Of a DNA stretch of 64,000 bases, positions 1-7,511 are shown in pieces. The stretch is from Flavobacterium sp. 9 (GTDB taxonomy: Bacteria; Bacteroidota; Bacteroidia; Flavobacteriales; Flavobacteriaceae): contig NZ_PEEU01000001.1 of the NCBI RefSeq assembly GCF_002754195.1, positions 2,418,001-2,482,000 on the forward strand, read 5' to 3'. A program made the position numbers and the translations under genes. Numbering within the stretch: position 1 is the first letter of the stretch; the number at the start of each line of letters is the position of its first letter. The notes under the pieces are model-generated. The model saw only the letters and a program-made list of their open reading frames with translations. It was not told the origin of the DNA and ran no database searches.

Positions 1-329
1 TCAAATACATGTTGAATATCCGCAATTGCTGTCGTTGAAGCGCTCTGAGGAAATTCTCCACTTATTCCGGCATTGTTAATCAGAATATCTAATTTTCCTT
101 TTTCGCTTTCTACTATATTTTTTGCAGCCAAAATTGTATCCGGATTTGTAACATCAATTTGAATCGCTTTAATATTTTCGAATCCGTTTGCGTTTAGTTC
201 TTTTACAACTGTGTTTCCTTTTTCAAGATCGCGCGTTCCTAAATAAACGAATAAACCTTTTTGCGAAAGTTGTTTTACCAATTCTAATCCTATGCTTCTA
301 TTTGCTCCTGTAATTAATACTGATTTCAT
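1..329 (-). CDS. SDR-family oxidoreductase, C-terminus cut by window edge
   Basis: N-terminal 109 or so residues of a short-chain dehydrogenase/reductase; the rest lies left of the window. The protein starts MKSVLITGANRSIGLEL, which holds the Rossmann dinucleotide-binding motif TGxxxxxG. A LDILINNAGISG stretch follows near residue 85-92, the NNAG motif of classical SDRs. The ATG at 327-329 is the only sensible start. The active-site YxxxK is outside the window, so activity cannot be judged. It lies just downstream of, and in the same direction as, a Crp/Fnr regulator. An operator-like palindrome sits between them, so it is probably a target of that regulator. The substrate is unknown. Confidence 0.9.
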   Translation of the reverse strand, partial: MKSVLITGANRSIGLELVKQLSQKGLFVYLGTRDLEKGNTVVKELNANGFENIKAIQIDVTNPDTILAAKNIVESEKGKLDILINNAGISGEFPQSASTTAIADIQHVF

Positions 330-384
330 TTTTTTTCTTTTTTAAATTATTTAAACAAAGGTCATTCGTTTAAAAACAAAATCA

Positions 385-400
385 TTTGCCATTTGGCAAA
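385..400. promoter_or_regulatory. Crp/Fnr-type operator upstream of the SDR gene
   Basis: Perfect palindrome TTTGCCA-TT-TGGCAAA, 56 bp upstream of the SDR start. A near-match to a -7 box on the minus strand (GACCTTTG, 355-362) lies between it and the gene, so bound protein would sit over the -33 region. Nearly the same site recurs at 1011-1026 in front of the regulator gene. The shape (two 7-bp half sites, 2-bp spacer) suits a Crp/Fnr dimer; binding is inferred. Confidence 0.6.
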
Positions 401-407
401 AAGCGAT

Positions 408-977
408 TTAACTGATATTTTTTCTGATTCGGCTCAAAGAAGATTGTGTAATTCCTAAATAAGACGCAACATAAGATAACGGAACTCGATTGATAACATT
501 AGGAAAGTTTTTTAGAAATGTCAAATATCGCGTGGTCGCATCTTCTGCAACCAAAGTGCTTATTCTTTCCATTTTTTGTCTCAATGTTTTCGAAATAACT
601 TTATGTACAATAGCGTCCCAGCCTACAATAGTATCTAAAAGTTCTTCCCAGTCTTTTTTAGAAAAAACCAATATTTTGCAATTTGTAATCGCCTGGACGT
701 AAACATTTGAACAAATATCATTTTCAAAACTTTCCAGATCTACCACCAGATTGTTTTCAACGGGGAAATATTTGGTAATTTCTTCGCCTTTATTATTGTA
801 ATAACAAACGCGCATAACGCCTTCCAGTACAAACCCAACTTGTTGTGCAACTTTGCCTGCTTCTGAAAAATACGAATCTTTTGGAAGTTCTAATACGCTT
901 GTTTTCTTAGAAATTAGCTCAATTTGCTGTTGGTTCAAATTCCCAAATTGCAATACATATTCTATAAATTCTTTCAT
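408..977 (-). CDS. Crp/Fnr family transcriptional regulator
   Basis: A 189-residue regulator. It has an N-terminal cyclic-nucleotide-binding-like beta barrel (about residues 20-110, with VGFVLEGVMRVCYYNNKGEE around the jelly-roll strands) and a short C-terminal helix-turn-helix. The C-terminus reads LSYVASYLGITQSSLSRIRK, the typical recognition helix of the small Bacteroidota Crp-like proteins. No Fnr-type cysteine cluster is visible, so an iron-sulphur sensor is unlikely. The effector is unknown. Palindromes TTTGNCATWTGGCAAA lie upstream of this gene (1011-1026) and between it and the SDR gene (385-400). This suggests that it regulates itself and the dehydrogenase. Confidence 0.93.
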   Translation of the reverse strand: MKEFIEYVLQFGNLNQQQIELISKKTSVLELPKDSYFSEAGKVAQQVGFVLEGVMRVCYYNNKGEEITKYFPVENNLVVDLESFENDICSNVYVQAITNCKILVFSKKDWEELLDTIVGWDAIVHKVISKTLRQKMERISTLVAEDATTRYLTFLKNFPNVINRVPLSYVASYLGITQSSLSRIRKNIS

Positions 978-1010
978 ACATGCAAGTTAGTGAAAGATAT
1001 TAGGAGAGAA

Positions 1011-1026
1011 TTTGTCATATGGCAAA
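1011..1026. promoter_or_regulatory. Crp/Fnr-type operator upstream of the regulator
   Basis: TTTGTCATATGGCAAA is a 16-bp palindrome with one mismatched pair, 34 bp upstream of the regulator start at 977. It matches the site at 385-400 in both half sites. A -7-like box (TATCTTTC on the minus strand, 992-999) lies between it and the gene. Probable autoregulatory site; inferred from symmetry and recurrence. Confidence 0.6.
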
Positions 1027-1040
1027 AAAGTCAATTAAGG

Positions 1041-1664
1041 CTAATATTTATTTTTTATAAATCTGTTATTGATTGCAATTAGTAACAATCCAACGATAAA
1101 AAACAGAATTATCATAACACTAACATTCATAAAAACTTTTGTGTAACCTAGATTTGTCACATTCAAAAAAGGATAAGGATACCAATTTACAATTGATCCG
1201 CGAATTAAAGAATAAACTAAATAAGCCAAAGGAAAAAGAGTCCAATAAAGACCATTTTTCCAATTTAATTTTTCCTTTGGAGCAAAAATCAACCAATACA
1301 AAATGTATAAAATTGGATTTAAAACATGAAGCATATTATCAACAATCCATTGCAGTCCGGTTACAATCCAAATACCTCGCAAAACAACATTATAGACTAC
1401 AGCAACAATAAATATATAAAGGGCTATTGCTGTTTGAACAGAATTACCAGAAAAAAATATTCCTGTTTTAGTTTGTGGTAAAAAGAATGAAAATGTAAGA
1501 CCTATTGCAATTAATAAATTAGACAAAATAGTAAAATAGCTAAAAAAATTAGCTACAGTTCCTTCTGTAATACAAAGCTGTAAAACAACAGCGAGCCATG
1601 CAGAAAAAGCTGTTATTAAAACAAAAAACGTTCTTGTGCTTTGGCTGTTTTCTATACTATTCAT
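1041..1664 (-). CDS. Pr6Pr family membrane protein
   Basis: A 207-residue integral membrane protein with about six hydrophobic helices: near residues 12-32, 38-60, 78-100, 108-125, 138-155 and 180-202. The order of helices and the segment WYPYPFLNVTNLGY before the last helix match the Pr6Pr (six-transmembrane) family found in many bacteria. No enzymatic motif is visible and the family has no established function that I know of. It is transcribed toward the Crp/Fnr gene. The ATG at 1664 gives a charged N-terminus followed directly by helix 1, so the start is sound. Confidence 0.8.
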   Translation of the reverse strand: MNSIENSQSTRTFFVLITAFSAWLAVVLQLCITEGTVANFFSYFTILSNLLIAIGLTFSFFLPQTKTGIFFSGNSVQTAIALYIFIVAVVYNVVLRGIWIVTGLQWIVDNMLHVLNPILYILYWLIFAPKEKLNWKNGLYWTLFPLAYLVYSLIRGSIVNWYPYPFLNVTNLGYTKVFMNVSVMIILFFIVGLLLIAINNRFIKNKY

Positions 1665-1679
1665 ATCTAAATTAATTCG

Positions 1680-1830
1680 TTTTTAAAGGTGTATTGTTTT
1701 TCACAAATCTATTGTTAACTAAAATACAAATTAAAATTATTGCTATTTCCTTTTCAACATTCTTTATTACTTGTCAAACTAAAAAACTTGAAATCTAGTT
1801 GTTTCCCAAAATTCAATACACCTTTAAAAA
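1680..1830. repeat. Inverted repeat, 17-bp perfect arms
   Basis: TTTTTAAAGGTGTATTG at 1680-1696 is the exact reverse complement of CAATACACCTTTAAAAA at 1814-1830. The arms are 117 bp apart. They fill the divergent intergenic region between the Pr6Pr gene and the PepSY-like gene and may hold promoters for both. The element has no coding capacity and looks like a small MITE or a paired operator; neither is proven. Confidence 0.6.
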
Positions 1831-1904
1831 TTTCTTAAATCCATTTGAATGCATTTTTGCTTATTGTAAATTAGCTTTTACGACAACCTCAAAATACGCA
1901 AACT

Positions 1905-2339
1905 ATGAAAACGAAAATCATTTTTGCCGCTTTATTACTGGGTTTTGTAATATCGGCTTCAGCTCAAAAGAAAATCGAAGTTTCTGAATTGCCAAAACCG
2001 GCACAGGAATTTCTAAAAAAATATTTTAGCCACACGACAATTGATATCGCCAAAAAAGATGCAGAGCATGGCGAAAAAGGATATGAAGTCATTCTTAAAG
2101 ATGGTACCGAAGTTGAATTCTGGAAAGATGGTTCTTATCGCGAAGTCGATGGCGATCATAAACCAATTCCAACCGAATTTATTCCTCAATCTATTAAAGA
2201 TTATGTCGCAAAAAATTATCCAAACGAAAAAATCACACACATCGATTACGGACATAAAGATGTTGATGTCGACTTAACCAACAAAATTGACCTCGAGTTT
2301 AACAAAGATGGAAAAATTTTAAAAGGCAAAAAAGATTAA
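1905..2339 (+). CDS. Secreted PepSY-like domain protein
   Basis: A 144-residue secreted protein. A signal peptide (MKTKIIFAALLLGFVISASA, cleavage before QKK) is followed by two PepSY-like/BLIP-like halves. Each half has the pattern LP..aqeflkkyF, then an acidic strand (YEVILKDGTEVEFWKDG, and VDVDLTNKIDLEFNKDGK). The putative PepSY-like family in Bacteroidota is small, periplasmic and of unknown function. It may bind metal or inhibit proteases, but nothing here decides that. It is a single gene followed by a strong terminator. Confidence 0.82.
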   Translation: MKTKIIFAALLLGFVISASAQKKIEVSELPKPAQEFLKKYFSHTTIDIAKKDAEHGEKGYEVILKDGTEVEFWKDGSYREVDGDHKPIPTEFIPQSIKDYVAKNYPNEKITHIDYGHKDVDVDLTNKIDLEFNKDGKILKGKKD

Positions 2340-2344
2340 AACTA

Positions 2345-2378
2345 AAAACTCCAAAGTCATCTGATTTTGGAGTTTTTT
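2345..2378. terminator. Bidirectional intrinsic terminator
   Basis: Stem AAAACTCCAAA / TTTGGAGTTTT (2345-2355 and 2366-2376) followed by a T run. It separates the PepSY-like gene (+) from the convergent DUF4256 gene (-), and its A run can serve the other strand. Confidence 0.85.
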
Positions 2379-2389
2379 ATGTTTTGTAT

Positions 2390-2953
2390 TTATATTCTTA
2401 ATGAACCGCGAAATCCTCTGGCAGCATAATAAGAATCTGCTCCGTTGTGATATACAAAAACGGTATCATAACGGAAATCTGAAAAAATGGCGCCGCCCAA
2501 TTTCCTGATATTTGCCGGAGTTTGAATCCAACTTGAAGTTTTGGCATCGAATTTACCCAATTGCTGAAGTTCGCGATATTGTTCTTCGGTCAGGATTTCG
2601 ATTCCCATTTCTTCCGCCAAATTAATAGCGCTATTTGCAGGTTTATTTTCTTTCCTTTTTTCTAAAGCTTCGTGATCGTAACAAATGCTTCGGCGTCCTT
2701 TTGGACTTTCTGCTGAACAATCATAAAAAATATATTCTCCAGTTTTAGCATCAAAACCTACAACATCTGGTTCTCCTTCGGTTCTTTCCATTTCATCAAG
2801 TGACCAAAGTTTATCTGGATTTGCTTTTAGCTTTGCTTCAACTTTTGACCATTCAAGACCTTTATGACGTTGCATATTTTTTTCGAAACGAGTTTCTAAG
2901 ACACTCAATAATTCTTCTTGCTGTTCTGCTGATAATTTATTTTGTTGACTCAT
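2390..2953 (-). CDS. DUF4256 domain-containing protein
   Basis: A 187-residue soluble protein that matches DUF4256 over its whole length. Hallmarks are LETRFEKNMQRHKGLEW near the N-terminus, MERTEGEPDVVGFD and YIFYDCSAESPKGRRSICYD in the middle, and FVYHNGADSYYAARGFRG at the C-terminus. The family is widespread and has no known activity; the conserved Cys, His and Arg residues hint at an enzyme. It lies 45 bp downstream of the YdeI-like gene in the same direction and is probably co-transcribed. Confidence 0.88.
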   Translation of the reverse strand: MSQQNKLSAEQQEELLSVLETRFEKNMQRHKGLEWSKVEAKLKANPDKLWSLDEMERTEGEPDVVGFDAKTGEYIFYDCSAESPKGRRSICYDHEALEKRKENKPANSAINLAEEMGIEILTEEQYRELQQLGKFDAKTSSWIQTPANIRKLGGAIFSDFRYDTVFVYHNGADSYYAARGFRGSLRI

Positions 2954-2998
2954 ATAATTCTGTTTTATGGAATCTTAAACCTGATTTTAATTCAAATT

Positions 2999-3577
2999 CT
3001 AATCTTTCAAACCTTTTCCGTTCAGAATATTTGCGATACTATTTTCTACTCTCGATTCTCTGGTTTTGGATTGTTTAGGTTGAGAAAAATATAATAAATA
3101 ACCTCTTTGTCTGCCTGGAGTTAAGTCATAAAAAGCTTGTCTTAAATCGAGCATTTCGTCCAATTTCTTCTGAAACTCTTCTACAACTTCAAAATCAGTT
3201 GTCTTTTTAAGCGCGACTTTTAAGCCTGCTTTTTCTATTTCGATAGCCTGATAAATGTAGGTTTTCAAAATAGCTTTCTGCTCAATTATTTCTTTAAGAT
3301 TAGTAAATCTAATTTGGCGTCCAGCTTGTACATTCTCACTTTGATGCACCAAAATATTGTCGGTATCTTTTAATAAAGCGCCTTTGAAAAATAAGAAGGC
3401 ACAATATTCTTTGAAGGTATGAATCAAAACAACATTGTTTTTACCTAAAGTATAACAAGGACTTCCCCATTTTAATTCTTCGTTCAACTGACAATCAAGC
3501 GCAATTGCACGCAATTCTTCTTGTTCTTTTTGCCATTTTTCGGCTTTATCAAAATAAAAATCAACTTCAGGATTCAT
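2999..3577 (-). CDS. YdeI/OmpD-associated (DUF1801-like) family protein
   Basis: A 192-residue cytoplasmic protein. The N-terminal half carries the DUF1801/YdeI fold (EELKWGSPCYTLGKNNVVLIHTFKEY cut to key parts: LKWGSPCYTL, CAFLFFKGALL). The C-terminal half holds the YdeI-type helical region (FYDLTPGRQRGYLLYFSQPK, ESRVENSIANILNGKG). E. coli YdeI-like proteins are linked loosely to stress responses, but the biochemical role is unknown. It is probably in one unit with the downstream DUF4256 gene. The start ATG at 3577 fits the family length. Confidence 0.85.
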   Translation of the reverse strand: MNPEVDFYFDKAEKWQKEQEELRAIALDCQLNEELKWGSPCYTLGKNNVVLIHTFKEYCAFLFFKGALLKDTDNILVHQSENVQAGRQIRFTNLKEIIEQKAILKTYIYQAIEIEKAGLKVALKKTTDFEVVEEFQKKLDEMLDLRQAFYDLTPGRQRGYLLYFSQPKQSKTRESRVENSIANILNGKGLKD

Positions 3578-3668
3578 AGTATTTTATACTTTAAGTTCTT
3601 ACTATGTATTAAAATTCATACGTTATGCTAAATTATAAAATCTTATGAAAGAGAAACTTAAATTTCAA

Positions 3669-4730
3669 TTAATAATATTCAATTTCATATTTAGTTATTT
3701 CTTCTTCATACTCATTATCATAATAACATTTTCTTGCTTCTAAAATTAGATTGCCATTATCATCATAAAACTTTTCATTAGTTTCTTCCGTATTATTTCG
3801 GTCTTCAATGTAGTAAACTAATTTTCCGTTATCGTTAAAACTAAACTTCTCGCTTATTTTATTGAAACCATTGTTCATTGTTTTTTCAATCATATTACCT
3901 TTTTCGTCAAAAGAATATGCAAAATCAAGTTCCCGTTTATCATCCCAATCGGTATGAATTTCAAATGACATATGTTTAATCACCATTTTTAAATCATTAT
4001 ACTCGTAATGATCTCCGCTGACAAGCGCTATTGTACGTGAAGAAGACTCTTTATCATACTCAAATTCTTCTTGAAGTATTTTATTTCCAAATTCATCATA
4101 TTCATAAATGGTTTCAGAATCCAAAAAATTCATAGCCAAAGGAATATCTATTGTTTTTCCGGAAATATCAACACGAAATGCTTTCATCATTTCGAAATAT
4201 TCTTCAAAATACTGCAATTCGTCAGGATCATAATTCGTAACATCTCGCTTTCTAAAATATAGTGCTCTAATAAGCTCTTTTTTTTCGTTAAACTTTAGAA
4301 TCTGCAAATATTCGAGAAGTCCATTACTATCATAACGTTTGGTATATTCATCATTACCAATCAAATTATAAAGAATTGTACTCTCAATTTTATCTTCTGA
4401 ATCTAATGCTGTTTCAGATACTAGTTTTTGGTTTTTATCATATTTATAAAAACATTTAGATACATAATTTCCAATTCCGTCGTATTCTTCTTCGATTTTT
4501 TCTTCTTTATTTAATTTTTTCAGGTTTCTACCAACAAGAATTCCATCTGCATTAAATGTTTCCTTTAAAATGCTTTTGTTTTCGTACTTAAAAATCAGGA
4601 TGGACTTTAAAGATCCGCTATAAAAATCATATTCTTCTTCTTTAATTAATTTTCCCTGAGCATCAAAATATCGAGCACCTTTAATTTTATCCTCTGCTAT
4701 CTTTTTACAAGATTTTATTTTTTCATTCAT
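3669..4730 (-). CDS. YD/RHS-like repeat protein, function unknown
   Basis: A 353-residue protein with no signal peptide or membrane segment. It is built from short degenerate repeats of the form YDxxGxLxxExxY (for example RYFDAQGKLIKEEEYDF, EYDEFGNKILQEEFEYD, FDEKGNMIEKTMNN, FYDDNGNLILEARKCYY). These resemble the YD repeats of RHS/WapA proteins or the bacterial MORN-like variants, but the protein lacks an RHS core or toxin tip. It is very rich in Glu, Lys and Asp. It lies 109 bp downstream of the endonuclease V gene in the same direction. The biological role cannot be read from the sequence; an orphan or immunity-like role is only a guess. Confidence 0.6.
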   Translation of the reverse strand: MNEKIKSCKKIAEDKIKGARYFDAQGKLIKEEEYDFYSGSLKSILIFKYENKSILKETFNADGILVGRNLKKLNKEEKIEEEYDGIGNYVSKCFYKYDKNQKLVSETALDSEDKIESTILYNLIGNDEYTKRYDSNGLLEYLQILKFNEKKELIRALYFRKRDVTNYDPDELQYFEEYFEMMKAFRVDISGKTIDIPLAMNFLDSETIYEYDEFGNKILQEEFEYDKESSSRTIALVSGDHYEYNDLKMVIKHMSFEIHTDWDDKRELDFAYSFDEKGNMIEKTMNNGFNKISEKFSFNDNGKLVYYIEDRNNTEETNEKFYDDNGNLILEARKCYYDNEYEEEITKYEIEYY

Positions 4731-4839
4731 ATTTGATGTTATTCTAAGTTTTAGTCTTTTTCTCAGGTAAATAATGATGCTTAAAATCCTTAAAGCATTA
4801 CGATAGTAAAGAATAGATCCATTGTCTTTTTATCTTAAT

Positions 4840-5343
4840 TTATATTTCCTTCGTTAATCGATCCATTTCTTTTAGCAAAGTTGGCATTCTAAATTCGCCC
4901 GCCATTTTTTCTACTTTCTCAAAAGCATCTTCCAGTTCAATACCAATTGCGGTAACATACAGCGGTTTTTTGCTTTCGCCTCTAAACCAGCTTTTTTTGT
5001 CTTTTTCGATTGAAGCAAAATTTGTTTTCGCCACACCAATAATCGCAACTTCTTTATTTAGTTTTTCATATAAATGTCCGCCTAAACCGTATTTCTTTTC
5101 ATCGTCCAGATAAACAAAACCATCAACTATAATGGCTTCAATATTTTTCAGATCAAATTTATCTAGAACACTAAGAATACAAGGCAATTCTCTTCGATAG
5201 AATTCTCCCGGAATATAATCTTCAACATTATCGATTATTTCTGTGTGAATTTTGAAGTTTTCACTTTGATTCCATTCTGTAAATTCAAGGCAAACGGTTT
5301 TTGCTTTTCCGTCGTAGTAATAAGTATCGAATGCTAATATCAT
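4840..5343 (-). CDS. Short endonuclease V-like nuclease
   Basis: A 167-residue protein with the ordered motifs of endonuclease V, which nicks nucleic acid next to deaminated bases such as inosine. D6 sits in AFDTYYYD (first metal-binding Asp), DYIPGEFYRRELP gives the conserved YxPGxxxxRE with E52, and IIVDGFVYLDDEKKYGLGGH gives the VDG Asp (D74) with the later glycine/histidine loop. IIGVAKTNF matches the IGVAK strand. It is shorter than typical bacterial Nfi (about 220 residues), and the usual HPR triad after VDG is replaced by an acidic stretch. Its ATG overlaps the stop of the upstream AlkB-like gene by 4 nt, so translation is probably coupled. Confidence 0.75.
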   Translation of the reverse strand: MILAFDTYYYDGKAKTVCLEFTEWNQSENFKIHTEIIDNVEDYIPGEFYRRELPCILSVLDKFDLKNIEAIIVDGFVYLDDEKKYGLGGHLYEKLNKEVAIIGVAKTNFASIEKDKKSWFRGESKKPLYVTAIGIELEDAFEKVEKMAGEFRMPTLLKEMDRLTKEI

Positions 5344-6119
5344 AATTTTGGCATAATAGTATCGCCTACACTAAGTGTGTACGATAGTTTTGGATAAGAA
5401 AAATTCATAACGCTGTTTTCTTGTCCTCTTAATTTAAAAAATTCTTTTTGTTGATCTTCATCTGCTAATGTCAATAATTCTCCGCTAGAAAAATAAGGCA
5501 AATTGTCCTTAAATTGTATAAAAGTTTTTGATTTTCGAAAAGTAATCCCAAGCCATTTATTATCTGATTCTGATCGTTTTGGATTCGGAAGTGATTCTAA
5601 AATAATCTTATGATGAAACTTTGCATTAGCTTCTAATGAAAAAATCACAACTGAATTATGTGTCAATGAAATTTCAAATTCTTCATTGGTGATTCTGTCT
5701 TTGAGTTTTAGTTTTCGGATATTTTTCTCGATTAGTTTCTCCGGATTTTCATAACAGCTAAAAAGTCCGATATAAGAATCTGCTTCTAAATCTAAACATT
5801 GATCTGAATGATATTTCATTGTCGTATAATTACAATCGTATCTTTCTATAAGCGCATTATTGAATTCTAATCGCGGCAAATCATCCGTTATATCATTTAT
5901 TGTTTCTACTAACTTATGATGAATCTCAGAAAAGTTTTGCGCCGGTATATTATACATTGTTGTTGTTCTCACTATTGGAACACCTTTGTCACTTACATCA
6001 ACCAAATGATTCCCGATTCTTCCTTTGGCAACATCTTCAAATTCTGCAGAAAGTAATAATTCATCGAATAAGTTCTTTTCTATCGGAAGTGTAATTTTAT
6101 AAAAATCTGACTTATTCAT
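5340..6119 (-). CDS. AlkB-like 2OG-Fe(II) dioxygenase-fold protein
   Basis: A 259-residue protein that I read as an AlkB-type 2-oxoglutarate/Fe(II) dioxygenase. Candidate iron ligands are H104 and D106 in KYHSDQCLDLEADSYIGLF, and H169 or H170 in NAKFHHKIIL. R195 in WLGITFRKSKTF is the expected 2OG-binding arginine. The spacing (HxD, about 64 residues to His, about 25 to Arg) and the strand THNSVVIFS before the distal His fit the double-stranded beta helix. The usual AlkB nucleotide-recognition lid is not obvious, so the substrate could be DNA, RNA or protein. It ends inside the endonuclease V start (ATGA overlap) and begins 23 bp after another dioxygenase-like gene. Confidence 0.65.
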   Translation of the reverse strand: MNKSDFYKITLPIEKNLFDELLLSAEFEDVAKGRIGNHLVDVSDKGVPIVRTTTMYNIPAQNFSEIHHKLVETINDITDDLPRLEFNNALIERYDCNYTTMKYHSDQCLDLEADSYIGLFSCYENPEKLIEKNIRKLKLKDRITNEEFEISLTHNSVVIFSLEANAKFHHKIILESLPNPKRSESDNKWLGITFRKSKTFIQFKDNLPYFSSGELLTLADEDQQKEFFKLRGQENSVMNFSYPKLSYTLSVGDTIMPKL

Positions 6120-6142
6120 AGTTTCTTTTATGGTGTTTCAAC

Positions 6143-7369
6143 TTAATATATTGGTTTTTCATAATCGCCTGAATTCATACTAAAGTGAATTTTTCCGTAT
6201 TCTACTTTCTTTTCCGTACTATTTTCTTCGTAATATGAATTTCTCAAATCGACCATCATTTCCGGAGTCATTTGTTCTAATTTAACCAACTCATTATTTT
6301 CTTTAATATACGTTTGACCTTTCATATATACAGCTTCCAGATTTGAACATCGGGCAACATAACCCATTCTAATCGGGATTTGATCGACATTCAAAACCGA
6401 TGGTTTAATTTCATGCGTGTATAATCTATTGGTAGAAAGCGGAATTAAAAAAGCCGAATTTGGATATAAGATAACCGTAAATTCTTTGTCTAAAGTATCG
6501 TCAATTACGGTGCTTTTTAACTTGAAATGAAGTCTCGTAAATCCGCTGCCTTTTTTATAACACCAATCGTATCGATCTTCTTTTGATGGCTTTAGTTTAT
6601 CAAAATTAGATTGATCATAAAAAGTACAAAAAGCAATAAGACCATCTTTTGGCATATCCTTCGTTTTATCAGAATGTGCTTTTATTTTAGATTTTACTTC
6701 TTTTGCATTTTCTTCCGTTTTCATTTTATTCTCGTAAATCTGAACCAAAACATGATTGAGTTTTGTTTCTTCTTCAAAAGTATATTTCACGGCATCGTTT
6801 AATGCATTTATTATAGTATGATCTGCATTACGAAAATTATCTGTTGGTCCGGTAAAATTACTGGAACATCTCAAAAGGCGAAAATTTAATCTTTCGTCTT
6901 CGGTTTCTTCTTTTGAAACTTCAGTTAAATAAATTCCTGTTCTTAATGCAGTAGATTCTTTATTCGATTCTGTTAAATGCTGAAAAATATGTTCCGATTT
7001 GATCGTATTAAAATAATTATCTTCGTCAAACATCTTTCTGAAATAAACTCCGGCATTGCTTACCAAAATAGGAACTTTACCCAATTCTATTAGATGAATA
7101 TTTTTTTCGTTTCGATTTTCATAATTTGTAGAAACTTCTTTGATTATGTATAAAGTATTATCATCATTCTGAAGTTGATTGATATCTCCACACACATAAA
7201 TCTTTTTGTCGTCAAGCGAAGTTGTAACTTCAGAAAGATTGTTTACCACAATTCCGCAAAAATTGTCGATTAGATATTGAAGTTCCGAAGTTATTTCTAC
7301 ATTTTGTTTTAAAACAATTAAAATATTTTTGTCTTTAGAAATTTTATTTTCAAAAGGAGATGATGTCAT
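6143..7369 (-). CDS. Putative 2OG-Fe(II) dioxygenase, uncharacterised
   Basis: A 408-residue protein without signal peptide. The C-terminal half shows a dioxygenase-like pattern: KIKAHSDKTKDMPKDGLIAF (H232-x-D234), then FTVILYPNSAFLIPLS as a strand, THEIKPS with H319, and IPIRMGYVARCS with R334 or R340 as the 2OG-arginine candidate. The N-terminal 130 residues look like a separate alpha/beta domain (ILIVLKQ, KIYVCGDIN, IHLIELGKVPILVSNAG). I do not recognise a named family with certainty. It is the first gene of a minus-strand run leading to the AlkB-like gene and endonuclease V. The substrate is unknown; the genomic company suggests nucleic acid. Confidence 0.55.
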   Translation of the reverse strand: MTSSPFENKISKDKNILIVLKQNVEITSELQYLIDNFCGIVVNNLSEVTTSLDDKKIYVCGDINQLQNDDNTLYIIKEVSTNYENRNEKNIHLIELGKVPILVSNAGVYFRKMFDEDNYFNTIKSEHIFQHLTESNKESTALRTGIYLTEVSKEETEDERLNFRLLRCSSNFTGPTDNFRNADHTIINALNDAVKYTFEEETKLNHVLVQIYENKMKTEENAKEVKSKIKAHSDKTKDMPKDGLIAFCTFYDQSNFDKLKPSKEDRYDWCYKKGSGFTRLHFKLKSTVIDDTLDKEFTVILYPNSAFLIPLSTNRLYTHEIKPSVLNVDQIPIRMGYVARCSNLEAVYMKGQTYIKENNELVKLEQMTPEMMVDLRNSYYEENSTEKKVEYGKIHFSMNSGDYEKPIY

Positions 7370-7511
7370 TTTTATTGGAATATTTGGATAAGCTTTAGGT
7401 CTTTTTTACTTTTTTCTGCAATCAAAATTTTCATGTTTTTATTGCTGAACAACTTTTTATAATGGCTAATATAGAACTAATTTTATTACATTTCTTTTAG
7501 AAAAACAAAAC

